The notes below the pieces were generated by a model, which was given only the letters and a program-made list of their open reading frames with translations, had not been told where the DNA came from and did no database searches. From contig SVKB01000018.1 of the NCBI GenBank assembly GCA_015068665.1, forward strand, positions 1 to 47,953: a DNA stretch of 47,953 nt. The letters are read 5' to 3'. Source of the stretch: Oscillospiraceae bacterium. Lineage in GTDB: Bacteria; Bacillota; Clostridia; UMGS1840; HGM11507. Each line of letters starts with the position of its first letter. Positions within the stretch are counted from its first letter, which is position 1. This document shows, piece after piece, positions 7,398 to 16,456 of the stretch. The position numbers were made by a program, and so were the translations under genes.

Positions 7398-8763
7398 GGT
7401 TAATGCAAAACTTGATCCTCAGTTTCAGCCTCTTGCTTTGGTATGCAGAGAAATGCGTGAAGCTACAAAGGAAAACGGACAGGATGTTATCATTGCTGTT
7501 GAAAGAAACAAGGGTTACACCGTAACCTACAAAACAAGAATTTTCAAGGACGGAACAGGTCACGATGAAGAAAACTTCGCTTTTATAGAAAGAATGGCAA
7601 AGGCTCTTTTATGGGTTGCAGGCGGATATAAAATCTATATTGCCGGTAGTGATGTTGTAGGTGAAAAAATCAAGGCTGCATATACTGATGGCGGTCTTCG
7701 TGATTTTGACGTTCATTTTATGGAAAGAGTTTACGAAAAGCCATTTGAAGTAATTGTTTGTTCTCTTGATAAAGCTCCAAAGGATAAATCCGCTGCTGCA
7801 CCTATCGGAAGACATTTGGAAGGCTGCAGAATCGGCTTTGATGCCGGCGGAAGTGACAGAAAGGTTAGTGCTGTTATTGACGGTGAAAGTGTATATTCCG
7901 AAGAGGTTGTATGGTTCCCTAAAATCAATTCGGATCCCGATTATCACTATCAGGGAATTTTAGAGGCAATGAAAACTGCTGCATCTCACATGCCAAGAGT
8001 TGATGCAATCGGTGTTTCAAGTGCCGGCGTTTATGTTGATAACAGAATAATGGTTGCATCTCTTTTCCTGAAAGTTAGTGATGAAGACTTCGACAAAAAA
8101 GTAAAGAATATGTACTTAGATGTTGCTAAGGAAATTGGTGAAAATATTCCGATTGAGGTTGCAAATGATGGTGATGTTACTGCTCTTGCAGGTGCTATGG
8201 ACTTAAATGACGATTCAGTTTTAGGTGTTGCTATGGGTACCTCTGAAGCAGGCGGTTATGTTGACCCTCAGGGCAATATCACAGGTTGGTTAAACGAGCT
8301 TGCATTTGTGCCTGTTGATTTCTGCAAGGATGCAATGGTTGACGAATGGTCAGGCGACTACGGTTGCGGTGTTAAATATTTTTCTCAGGACGGCGTTATT
8401 AAGCTTGCTCCGTATGCAGGTATTGAGCTTGATGAAAAACTTTCTCCTGCAGAAAAATTAAAGGTTGTTCAGGGACTTATGAAGGATGGCGACGAAAGAG
8501 CCAAAGCAATCTACGATACTATCGGTGCGTACTTTGGTTATGCAATCGCTTTCTATACAGAGTTCTATGATATCAAGCATGTTCTTATTATGGGCAGAGT
8601 TACCTCCGGTGAAGGCGGAACAATTTTACTTGAAAGAGCTCAGGAAGTTCTTGATAAGGAATTCCCTGAATTATCTAAGAAAATTAAGCTTCACATTCCT
8701 GATGAAAGCTCAAGAAGAGTTGGTCAGTCTGTTGCAGCTGCAAGCTTACCTGAACTTAACTGA
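7387..8763 (+). CDS. ROK-family sugar kinase with N-terminal extension, probable amino-sugar kinase
   Basis: This 458-residue protein has a ROK kinase core starting only near residue 147, with the nucleotide motif GFDAGGS at 150-156, a catalytic-type Asp in ANDGD (D261) and a second phosphate loop GVAMGTSEAGG from residue 280. About 140 residues in front form an extra domain, so it is longer than the usual ~300-residue ROK kinase. The classical ROK zinc motif CxCGxxGC is not present; DEWSGDYGCGVKYF occupies the corresponding area. The overlap with nagA suggests it phosphorylates N-acetylglucosamine or a related sugar to feed NagA. That specificity is inference from position. Confidence 0.8.
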   Translation: MNLKVNAKLDPQFQPLALVCREMREATKENGQDVIIAVERNKGYTVTYKTRIFKDGTGHDEENFAFIERMAKALLWVAGGYKIYIAGSDVVGEKIKAAYTDGGLRDFDVHFMERVYEKPFEVIVCSLDKAPKDKSAAAPIGRHLEGCRIGFDAGGSDRKVSAVIDGESVYSEEVVWFPKINSDPDYHYQGILEAMKTAASHMPRVDAIGVSSAGVYVDNRIMVASLFLKVSDEDFDKKVKNMYLDVAKEIGENIPIEVANDGDVTALAGAMDLNDDSVLGVAMGTSEAGGYVDPQGNITGWLNELAFVPVDFCKDAMVDEWSGDYGCGVKYFSQDGVIKLAPYAGIELDEKLSPAEKLKVVQGLMKDGDERAKAIYDTIGAYFGYAIAFYTEFYDIKHVLIMGRVTSGEGGTILLERAQEVLDKEFPELSKKIKLHIPDESSRRVGQSVAAASLPELN

Positions 8764-8787
8764 TTAATATATAAAAAGCCACTCGTA

Positions 8788-8815
8788 TGCCGAGCGTTCC
8801 TAAGGACACTCGGCA
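8788..8815 (+). repeat. Hairpin at left end of the four-helix-bundle unit
   Basis: TGCCGAG (8788-8794) pairs with CTCGGCA (8809-8815), with an inner TCCT/AGGA pairing. Confidence 0.7.
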
Positions 8816-8816
8816 G

Positions 8817-8913
8817 TTTTATTCGCCTTTTGGCGAGTGGTATTTGCTATCGCAAGTGATATTGCTTCGCAGTGGTATTGCTTTCGGCAGTTTATTGGCG
8901 AATAAAATACCAC
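8817..8913 (+). repeat. Tandem short hairpin units inside a longer stem
   Basis: Three 16-18-base units occur in a row: GTGGTATTTGCTATCGCA, GTGATATTGCTTCGCA and GTGGTATTGCTTTCGGCA, each with its own GC/GC mini-stem. They are enclosed by TTTTATTCGCC (8817-8827) pairing with GGCGAATAAAA (8897-8907), or alternatively GTGGTATT (8837-8844) with AATACCAC (8906-8913). Confidence 0.65.
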
Positions 8914-9032
8914 TAAAACTGAAAGTTTTAATAAAACTTTTGATTTATCAAAAATATCACTCTGTACAAAGTACAGAATATCACTTGAAAAACCGCCAAG
9001 ATTACAGTATAATTATTGTAGAGGTGACAATA

Positions 9033-9380
9033 ATGGCAGATAGTGTTTTAAGAGATAAAGCAAAGCAATTTGCAAAAGATGTTGTTTTCTTATGCAGAGA
9101 AATTAAATCAAGTCATAAAGAGGCGGTATTGGTAAACCAACTACTTCGTTCGGCGACTTCAATCGGTGCAAATCTACACGAAGCACAATATGCTCAAAGC
9201 AAGAACGATTTCATATCAAAACTCGAAATTGCTCAAAAAGAGTGCTATGAAACAGAGTATTGGTTAGAATTACTTTTTGAAACAGATTGTATTGACGAAG
9301 ACAAATATAAGAAGATGCAAAACGAATGTGGCGCAATTCGTAGAATGTTGATTTTATCACTAAAAACAGTTAAATCTTAA
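9033..9380 (+). CDS. Four-helix-bundle protein, 23S rRNA intervening-sequence (IVS) protein family
   Basis: This 115-residue all-helical protein matches the TIGR02436 pattern: KAKQFAKDVVFLCREI, then VNQLLRSATSIGANLHEA, then KNDFISKLEIAQKECYETEYWL, ending in a basic LSLKTVKS. The ATG at 9033 is right because GAGGTG lies 7 bases ahead and homology starts there; the frame is open further upstream through the structured leader, but that part does not look like protein. Family members form pentameric bundles. They occur in rRNA intervening sequences and, as Avd, beside diversity-generating retroelements. No reverse transcriptase or rRNA is here, so this is a free-standing copy within its own unit. 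Molecular function is unproven. Confidence 0.88.
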   Translation: MADSVLRDKAKQFAKDVVFLCREIKSSHKEAVLVNQLLRSATSIGANLHEAQYAQSKNDFISKLEIAQKECYETEYWLELLFETDCIDEDKYKKMQNECGAIRRMLILSLKTVKS

Positions 9381-9388
9381 TAATAGTA

Positions 9389-9422
9389 AGCCTGAAACGA
9401 GTATGATTGTTTCGGGCTTTTC
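9389..9422 (+). terminator. Terminator of the four-helix-bundle gene
   Basis: AGCCTGAAAC pairs with GTTTCGGGCT (one G-U pair) and is followed by a T-run. It lies 9 bases after the stop codon. Confidence 0.75.
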
Positions 9423-9425
9423 TAA

Positions 9426-9453
9426 TAAGGTTTTAGGATATCCTAAGACCTTA
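9426..9453. repeat. Palindrome in the tail of the unit
   Basis: TAAGGTTTTAGGAT is followed at once by its near-perfect complement ATCCTAAGACCTTA; the only mismatch becomes a G-U pair in RNA. Confidence 0.7.
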
Positions 9454-9457
9454 CAAC

Positions 9458-9489
9458 AACCCCCGAAACAAAATTTTGTTTCGGGGGTT
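9458..9489. terminator. Long perfect palindrome, probable terminator for both strands
   Basis: AACCCCCGAAACAAAA is followed directly by its exact complement, 16 bp per arm. It lies 43 bases past the stop of the minus-strand AraC gene and can serve either direction. Confidence 0.6.
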
Positions 9490-9531
9490 AAACTGTCCTT
9501 AAAAACACACCTCGTATGAGTGGCTTTTTGT

Positions 9532-10392
9532 TTACATAAGAGAACCGTATTTTTTTAGTCTTCTGTATTCACCCGGAGTAATTCCCATCACATGAATAAA
9601 GTCTCTTGAAAAGTTGGAGCTCGTATTATAATTCAGCTCTCCCGCTATTTCTCCGATGGACTTGTCCGTATTTATAAGGAAATTACAGGCGTATTTTATT
9701 CTTTCCTTTGAAATGTATTCTTTAAGTTTTTCTCCGGTATATTCACGAAATATTCTTGAAAGATATTCGCGGGAAACCCCAAGCTCATCTGCGATTTCCA
9801 TAACGCTTATATTTTTTGCAATTCTTGTTCTGATTATTGATTCCGCTTTGTTTATAACAGGGTGGAATTCTTTCTTTTCGCTTTCAGCGGAATATCTCAA
9901 CAGCGTTATAAGCAACTCGTAAACAATATTTGCTCCTTCGGCACAGGAAAGTACAATTCTTTTTTTCGATGTAAGATTATTTATCAGAAGATTTATAATA
10001 TGTACATTCTGAGGTATAGTAAACACAGGATTGGAATTTATTATATTCAGGTATGTAGGATAAAAATTATCCTGCATAAAGGTAAATGATATAAAATGCC
10101 ATGGTTCATCTCCGTTTTCGGGGTATTTGTAATGTATATCATTTGACTTGCTGTGACATAAAAATCCCTGCCCCGGGCCTGCATTATAATTTTTCCCATT
10201 ATATGATACAAGACCGTTTCCTGAGAGAATATAGTGGAAGTCATAGCACTCATTCTGAACATATACCTTTTCGGAATTGTATTCAGGAGTGTCAGTAATG
10301 CTTTCGTTAATTCTTAAAGGACGGGGAATAAACGGCTTGGGTTTTACTATGTCATAATTTACATAGAATAAGTCTTTTCTTTTTTGCTCCAA
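9532..10392 (-). CDS. AraC-family transcriptional regulator
   Basis: This 286-residue protein has an N-terminal cupin-like sensor domain (residues ~30-110, with FHYILSGNGLVSYNGKNY) and a C-terminal double helix-turn-helix (residues ~185-283). The latter includes ISVMEIADELGVSREYLSRI and the family signature ending GITPGEYRR. The start is TTG at 10392, with GAGGTG 7 bases upstream. It is transcribed away from the SLH/GLUG surface cluster and is the only regulator near it, so it probably controls that cluster, the nagA/ROK pair, or both, in response to a sugar. That target is inferred from position. Its stop codon touches the inverted end of the four-helix-bundle unit. Confidence 0.92.
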   Translation of the reverse strand: MEQKRKDLFYVNYDIVKPKPFIPRPLRINESITDTPEYNSEKVYVQNECYDFHYILSGNGLVSYNGKNYNAGPGQGFLCHSKSNDIHYKYPENGDEPWHFISFTFMQDNFYPTYLNIINSNPVFTIPQNVHIINLLINNLTSKKRIVLSCAEGANIVYELLITLLRYSAESEKKEFHPVINKAESIIRTRIAKNISVMEIADELGVSREYLSRIFREYTGEKLKEYISKERIKYACNFLINTDKSIGEIAGELNYNTSSNFSRDFIHVMGITPGEYRRLKKYGSLM

Positions 10393-10546
10393 AAAAACAC
10401 CTCACAATTTGAATGTTTTATCACAATTTGAGTATTGATATAATCACTATAAGCTATTATACTTATATTATAAAGGGTTAGTATACATAAATCAATAGTA
10501 TTTTTAAAAAATGAATGTTTTACAAATACAAGGGAGGAGTTTTCAA

Positions 10547-13500
10547 ATGACAAAAAGAATTGTTGCATGTCTTTTATCAGTAATACTGATACTGTCTCTG
10601 GTTCCGGTTATGGCACAGGGCGATGAGTATGCGAATGAACCTGTTTTTGACACGGAGGTTAACTTCTTAAAAACTATAGGAGTTACCGAAGAAGGGTTTG
10701 AACCCTATTTTCAAATGACAAGAGCAGAGTTTATTAAGCTTATTGCAAAGGTTATGTACAACCGTGTTAACTTTGATACGCAGACTGTATACAGTGAATC
10801 GGTGTTTAAAGATGTAGATACCGGCAGAGTGGATTATCCGTATTTAAAAGCCTGCTATGATCTTAATATTATAAAGGGAGATAACGCAGGCTGTTTTCGC
10901 CCTGACGATTTTATCACCTTTAACGAAGCTGTTGCAGTTATTATAAATGCATTGGGGTACACTTTATACGCGGATGCTGCAGGTTCATATCCTGCAGGTT
11001 ATATTTCCGTTGCATCAAATACAGGAATATTACAAAGCATTTCTCCTGCGGATGCTCCGACTGGATATGTTCTTTGTAAAATGCTGTATAATGCACTGTT
11101 TGCCGATCTGGTTACCATAGATTCAGTTTCAGGCGGCAATATTTCAGTATCTACCAAGCCGGATTCTAATATTTTATCCGCAAGACTCGGCATTGAAGAA
11201 TATGATGCTAAAATTGTAGATAATGGATATGTTTCAATAACAGGAAGTGCAAGTATAGGCGATGATGAACGAATTATACTTGAAAATATGAAAGACGGAA
11301 GCCGTAATATAGTATATGCAGGAAATACTGATATCAAAAAGCATATCGGAAGCCGTGTAAAGGCCTTTGTTAAAATTGATAATGAAAGCGGCAAAAACGA
11401 GGTTATATACTATGCCGTTCATAAGAGAAATAATGAAGTGCTTCTTAATGCAGAAGACATTGTAAGTATGGATATCAATGAAATCCAGTATGAAGAACCG
11501 GATAATTCAAACGGAAAAATCCGTCGCTTGTCTTTTGTATCCGGCGGACCTTTGATGATGTTTAACGGCAGTCATGTTACAGGCAATATTTCAACATATA
11601 TTCCAAAAGACGGTTTTGTTAAAGCATACGACTACGAATCGGACGGAAGATTTGATTTTATAAACATCATATCCTTTAATGTTCGGGCTCAGGATAACGG
11701 AGCATATCAGTTGAATCAGCCTGCAAGAAATATAGTTGTGGGTAATACATATCCCGAAGAAGAATATATTTCATGTAAATTCTATCCTCTTAACAGTCTT
11801 AAACTGGAAGATCAGAATTACATTTTTATACTTAATGACGATGTTGCTTCCTTTGCTGATTTAAAAGCGGGGGATATTATATCTGTTGCTCAGTCTTATG
11901 AAAAAATAAACGGCAAATTCTACTACCAGCTTGCTGTAATGAGAAAATCAGTATCCGGGAAAATCACTTCTGTATCTTCAGTTGATGAAACACTGGAACT
12001 GAATTCAACTGAATACAAGATTTCCTCCGGTTTAAAGAGTATCAAATCAGGATTTTTAAACTATATCGACTATAATACCGATTATACATTCTCGCTTGAT
12101 GTAACCGGTAAAATTGCATATTCAAAATCACTTGTTTCGAACGATAAAAACTATGCATATTTAATAAAAGCAAATATCAGATATACACCGGACGAAGAAC
12201 TTATTGCAAAATTTTTAACTAAAAACGGTGAAATAAAAGAATATGTTTTTGCCGAATCAGTTGTTGTTGACGGTGACAGAAAAAATACTCCTTCCGATAT
12301 ATTTACAGCATTAAAGAAAAGAGAAGGTGCCTCCAATCCTTCTTTGATAGGTGCTCCTTCCGATCTTTATAACACCGAATATCACAGACCGGTTATCTTA
12401 AAGATTAATTCTTCCGGAAAAATTTCCGAAATTGATACAGATAATCTTAACTATCCTGTAACCAATGAATTCACTTATTATTCCTCCGAAACTATTATTC
12501 CGTATTCCAAAACGGAGGTTGAAGATGCAAAGGCGTTAAAGGCAGGATACAGAAGTCCGAGAATTGAAGAATTAACACGTTTTACCAATTCACTTAGCGG
12601 CAGATTCTATATCACTGATGAAACATTGGTTCTTTGTGTTCCTGAAATTGATGTATACGCCTTAGACAAATTCAGTTTATATGCATCAAATAAAGTTGAT
12701 TCAGGCTTTAACCAGCCGTTTAAATACAATATGATTAAGCTTTATGAAAAAGCGGATGAGGATAGCAATTATAAGGTTACAACAGGAAGCAGTTTAGATA
12801 TTTATCACGGTTACGATATCCAGGGTTATGATATTGATCCTGATACGGGCGTTGCAGGTCTTGTTGTTCTTCGTGGAAGTAATTCTCCTTACGTATACGG
12901 TAATATTCCTTATGATACAACCTATCCTATGCAGGTATATTTAAGAAAAACCAAAGTATATGATGAATCTAAGGAAAAAAATGTTACTAAGATTTATTAT
13001 ACAACCGATGGCGTAAAAGAGGAATCGGCAATAATTGATACAGATGATGCTCTTTATGCATATCGTTATTTGATTGAAGGCTCTCAGGCATCCGATACTC
13101 CTTATAATATGGCATATAAGGCACTTAAGAAGGGAGATATCATAAGAGTTATAAAATCCGGACAGGAGCTTACTCATATCGAGAGAGCATATCACATTGA
13201 TACAATAGATAGTGCGTTAAGTTCAGCGCTTTATCCTTCCTTCCCGAGAGTAATGTATTCCGATAATCTTGCCGGAGTTGTTAATTTACCATCTGACGAG
13301 AGAGGATATTATGCAGGTTTTATGAGCGGTTACTATCTTGGTGCCGTTTATCCAAAATCAATAAGTGGTGTAAATCTCACATGTCTCATGGGTAAAAAAT
13401 TTGTAAGCGATACAGATATTACATCTCCTTCAAGCTACAATGTTCAGTCCATAAACGTAACTGATACCACATACGTTCTTATAGAAATGGATTCTTCAGG

Positions 13501-13636
13501 GGTAAAAGACGTAAGAGAAGGATCTGTCGGAGATATTAAAACAATTGATGAATACGGAATCGATGATGCAAGTATTCTTTTATATCACGATTTATATCAT
13601 CAGATAAACAAAATAATTATTATAAACAGAGTATAA
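10547..13636 (+). CDS. Secreted SLH-domain surface protein, unknown C-terminal region
   Basis: This 1029-residue protein is exported by an N-terminal signal peptide (residues 1-24, ending VMAQ). Two to three S-layer homology repeats follow at about 33-72, 86-137 and 145-187, recognisable by FKDVDTGRVDYPYLKACYDLNIIKG and similar text in pieces. They should bind it to the cell-wall secondary polymer. The remaining ~840 residues are beta-rich with no domain I recognise. The ATG at 10547 is chosen over an ATG at 10511 because GGGAGGAG lies 7 bases ahead and the signal peptide begins there. It opens the surface cluster, with 13 bases to the next gene, and is divergent from the AraC gene. Confidence 0.85.
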   Translation: MTKRIVACLLSVILILSLVPVMAQGDEYANEPVFDTEVNFLKTIGVTEEGFEPYFQMTRAEFIKLIAKVMYNRVNFDTQTVYSESVFKDVDTGRVDYPYLKACYDLNIIKGDNAGCFRPDDFITFNEAVAVIINALGYTLYADAAGSYPAGYISVASNTGILQSISPADAPTGYVLCKMLYNALFADLVTIDSVSGGNISVSTKPDSNILSARLGIEEYDAKIVDNGYVSITGSASIGDDERIILENMKDGSRNIVYAGNTDIKKHIGSRVKAFVKIDNESGKNEVIYYAVHKRNNEVLLNAEDIVSMDINEIQYEEPDNSNGKIRRLSFVSGGPLMMFNGSHVTGNISTYIPKDGFVKAYDYESDGRFDFINIISFNVRAQDNGAYQLNQPARNIVVGNTYPEEEYISCKFYPLNSLKLEDQNYIFILNDDVASFADLKAGDIISVAQSYEKINGKFYYQLAVMRKSVSGKITSVSSVDETLELNSTEYKISSGLKSIKSGFLNYIDYNTDYTFSLDVTGKIAYSKSLVSNDKNYAYLIKANIRYTPDEELIAKFLTKNGEIKEYVFAESVVVDGDRKNTPSDIFTALKKREGASNPSLIGAPSDLYNTEYHRPVILKINSSGKISEIDTDNLNYPVTNEFTYYSSETIIPYSKTEVEDAKALKAGYRSPRIEELTRFTNSLSGRFYITDETLVLCVPEIDVYALDKFSLYASNKVDSGFNQPFKYNMIKLYEKADEDSNYKVTTGSSLDIYHGYDIQGYDIDPDTGVAGLVVLRGSNSPYVYGNIPYDTTYPMQVYLRKTKVYDESKEKNVTKIYYTTDGVKEESAIIDTDDALYAYRYLIEGSQASDTPYNMAYKALKKGDIIRVIKSGQELTHIERAYHIDTIDSALSSALYPSFPRVMYSDNLAGVVNLPSDERGYYAGFMSGYYLGAVYPKSISGVNLTCLMGKKFVSDTDITSPSSYNVQSINVTDTTYVLIEMDSSGVKDVREGSVGDIKTIDEYGIDDASILLYHDLYHQINKIIIINRV

Positions 13637-13649
13637 GGGGAGGATTGTT

Positions 13650-16442
13650 ATGAAGAAATTATTATGTCTTGTATTAGCGGTTGTGTATACACTAACCTTA
13701 ACTCCCTTTGTGTATGCTGAGAATGATTACAGTAATCACTGGTCGGAAGAATCAATAGAATATCTTCTTGAAAAAGAAATTATCACAAAGGATGAATCAG
13801 GAAATGTTAAACCTGAAGAGTATATAAAAAGAAGCGAATTTGTAAAAATAATTAACCGTTCTTTCGGTTTTTCCGAAAAGGCAGAAACCAATTTTCCTGA
13901 TGTAGAAGCAGATAAATGGTATGCCGATGAATTTAAAATTGCACTTAAAGAAGGATATATAACCGGTGACAACCTGGGTAATGCAGCCCCGGAAGCTTCT
14001 CTTACACGTTTTGAAGCGGCAGTTATTCTTGCAAGAGTATTAAAGCTTGAACTTAAAGCTTGCGAGAATACTTTTACTGATGAAATTCCGGATTGGGCAA
14101 TTTCATCAGTTCAGGCACTTAAAGAAAAAGGTGTGCTTCAGGGATATGAGGATAATACCTTCAGAGGAAGCAACTCCATTAAAAGAGGAGAAGTATTTAC
14201 CTTAACTAAAAAGATTATTGCTTCGGAAGAAAACAAGGATATACCTGAAGAAAAAGAAGAAGTTAAGGAAGAAGTAAAAGAAGAAGTAAAACCGGATAAC
14301 GGTAGGGGAGACGTAAGCGGAATGCACCATACCACAACTGCACCGTCAGTATCAACAGGCGGCGGCGGAGGCGGTGGCGGTGGATCAGCCCTTCCTGTTA
14401 TGGTAACCTTAAATCCACCGGTTATAAAACAGCTTAATGATGAAGTGTTAAGCTGGAATAAAGTTCAGAATGCATCTTCCTATGAAGTTAAAGTTTCTAT
14501 GGATAACGAAGAACTTACCGCTACTACAAAAAACACGCAGTTTGATATAAAAGAATTGTCAGAAAATATAACAGCATCACTTTTTGACCCTGAAAAAGAA
14601 CTGTCTGTTTGTGTTAAAGCTAAAGGAACAGGAAGATTTAAAGACTCTATATATTCTCAGGCAATAAGCTATACCCATACAATACTTGATATGGAAAATT
14701 CAGTTGACCTTGGAGTATACATAAGCTTTAAGATGGAAGACGGTAAGGAAAAATATGCAATTGAGCTTCCGGCAGGAACCACAAAGCTTACTTTGAAAAA
14801 AGCAGGTAATTCAGCTTCATACGATAATCCCGCAGCAACAGTAGATGTTACAGAATTTGTATCTGATGCAAACGGTATTGTTGAGCAAACATATGTATTT
14901 GTAGCTGAAAAAGGTGATGAATCCCAAATCATTATGACCGAGCTTAAATTAGGTGGTGGCGAAGGAACAGAAACAAATCCGTATATTATAGGTTCTAAAC
15001 GTCATTTTGATAATATAGAAGATATAAATGCATATTACAAGCAAATATATGATATTACTGAAGCTGTTACACCTCTTAATGAATTCAAGGGGATATATGA
15101 GGGTGACGGATTAAAAGAAATTGCAGTTAATATTGTAAAAAGCGGTGAAAATGCCTCTTTGTTCGGTACTTTGGAAAATGCAACCATAGAAAATATTAAG
15201 GTAACAGGTACAATAGTAAACAACAATCTGTATACAGCAGCTATTGCAGGAAAAGCAGTAAATTCCACAATTACAGGTTGTGAAAATCATGCTGATATTA
15301 CAGTCGATGCAACTGATGACATTTTAAAAGACGGAGCATACTGTGCAGGTATAGTTGCCCAGACTGATGCTGATACTTTAATAACCTCATGTTCGAATTA
15401 CGGAGACATTTTAAGTCAGTCTTCAATGGCAGGAGGAATTGTTGCCAAATCCATGGGAGATATAAAAGACTGTATAAACGAAGGAAAAGTACATGCTGAA
15501 AACAAAAAACTTACAGGTGCTGCAAGCTATGTCGGAGGTATTGTTGCAGAGGGCACAGCCACAGCAACTGTTAACTCATGTATAAATAAAGGAGAAGTTG
15601 TAAACGATTATCAGTCTGCTCAGGATAAAGCTTCAAACTCTGTTGCATTTGCTTCTTATACAGGCGGTATTGCCGGTATAGCAGTTAAAGTTGAAAAATG
15701 TGAAAATACGGCTTCCGGCAGTGTTAAGGCTCCTGTAATATCCGGTACTCCTACTTATATAAGCGGCTCTCAGAATTTAGGCGGTATTGTTGGCCGTCAG
15801 GAAGCCGGCGGAATAATAAAGGGCTGCGTGAATAAAGGCGCAATCGTATTCCCGACAAATCTTACAATATATTGGGGCGGCGGTATTGTTGGTTTCACAA
15901 AAGGTACTACAGAGCTTTGTGTAAACTATTCATCAGCATTTACCGGAAGACAATACGGCGGTATAGCCGGAAGATGCGGTGGTCCGATTATAAAATGTAT
16001 TAACTTAGGCGATATCAATTCTGCAGGCTACGCAGGGGGTATTGCGGCAAGAGTTGACGCCGGTACAGTTATTCAGTATTGTTATAATTTAGGAAATATA
16101 ACCGGCAGATATGCGGGGGCATTCTCCGGTAGTGCAGGTAATGCATCGGTTAAAATTTACAATTCATATTCTGCACCGAAATTAAGCTGCTCCAATGCAA
16201 TTTTGGGATATAACCTTAATGTTGATATAAGCAATGTATTTTATGTAGTAAGAGGAAACGAAACTGCAGGCGCAAATACAGATGCAACATCAGTTTCAAT
16301 CGCCGATTTAAACAGTGATGCTACTGTAGAACTTCTTAATACAGTAGACGGCAATATTCTTACCGAGGCTGTATTCGAAAAGGGAACAGGAGACTTCTTA
16401 CTTCCTCAGCTTGTAGATAACAAGCATGATCTTACTTATTAA
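13650..16442 (+). CDS. SLH-anchored GLUG-repeat surface protein
   Basis: This 930-residue protein has a signal peptide (1-23, ending FVYA), three SLH repeats at about 26-72, 80-130 and 140-190, an acidic/lysine linker of EEVK repeats (200-214) and a nine-glycine run (237-245). A fibronectin-like segment follows (about 250-345). From ~430 onwards there is a chain of GLUG-type repeats, seen as recurring GGIVA/GGIAG turns with ENxGxI/CxNxGxI strands, which likely form a beta-helix. GLUG proteins are bacterial surface proteins, some involved in adhesion or glycan binding. It is nine bases ahead of the next gene, so in the same operon. Confidence 0.88.
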   Translation: MKKLLCLVLAVVYTLTLTPFVYAENDYSNHWSEESIEYLLEKEIITKDESGNVKPEEYIKRSEFVKIINRSFGFSEKAETNFPDVEADKWYADEFKIALKEGYITGDNLGNAAPEASLTRFEAAVILARVLKLELKACENTFTDEIPDWAISSVQALKEKGVLQGYEDNTFRGSNSIKRGEVFTLTKKIIASEENKDIPEEKEEVKEEVKEEVKPDNGRGDVSGMHHTTTAPSVSTGGGGGGGGGSALPVMVTLNPPVIKQLNDEVLSWNKVQNASSYEVKVSMDNEELTATTKNTQFDIKELSENITASLFDPEKELSVCVKAKGTGRFKDSIYSQAISYTHTILDMENSVDLGVYISFKMEDGKEKYAIELPAGTTKLTLKKAGNSASYDNPAATVDVTEFVSDANGIVEQTYVFVAEKGDESQIIMTELKLGGGEGTETNPYIIGSKRHFDNIEDINAYYKQIYDITEAVTPLNEFKGIYEGDGLKEIAVNIVKSGENASLFGTLENATIENIKVTGTIVNNNLYTAAIAGKAVNSTITGCENHADITVDATDDILKDGAYCAGIVAQTDADTLITSCSNYGDILSQSSMAGGIVAKSMGDIKDCINEGKVHAENKKLTGAASYVGGIVAEGTATATVNSCINKGEVVNDYQSAQDKASNSVAFASYTGGIAGIAVKVEKCENTASGSVKAPVISGTPTYISGSQNLGGIVGRQEAGGIIKGCVNKGAIVFPTNLTIYWGGGIVGFTKGTTELCVNYSSAFTGRQYGGIAGRCGGPIIKCINLGDINSAGYAGGIAARVDAGTVIQYCYNLGNITGRYAGAFSGSAGNASVKIYNSYSAPKLSCSNAILGYNLNVDISNVFYVVRGNETAGANTDATSVSIADLNSDATVELLNTVDGNILTEAVFEKGTGDFLLPQLVDNKHDLTY

Positions 16443-16456
16443 AAGGAGAGATGTAT

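Larger units (their letters stand above)
8773..9529 (+). mobile_element. Compact unit with inverted ends and hairpin-rich leader carrying a four-helix-bundle gene
   Basis: The left edge AAAAAGCCACTCGTATG (from 8773) and the right edge CGTATGAGTGGCTTTTT (to 9529) are inverted partners: twelve outer bases match exactly and the next few mostly. Between them is one gene (9033-9380), a leader crowded with small hairpins, and a tail with a terminator and two long palindromes. The unit starts 10 bases after the ROK stop and ends just before the stop of the convergent AraC gene. The arrangement resembles the intervening sequences found inside 23S rRNA genes, but no rRNA is present here. Confidence 0.6.

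Noticed and set aside
8787..9032. N-terminal extension of the four-helix-bundle protein, since the frame stays open from 8787
   Set aside because: This stretch consists of hairpins and tandem mini-repeats, its translation has no family resemblance, and a good ribosome binding site precedes the ATG at 9033.
9033..9380. Avd partner of a diversity-generating retroelement
   Set aside because: No reverse transcriptase, template repeat or variable-repeat target gene was found on either side.
14138..14335. Serine-rich minus-strand frame opposite the SLH-GLUG linker
   Set aside because: It is the complement of the EEVK repeats and glycine run of the real gene and has no start signal.
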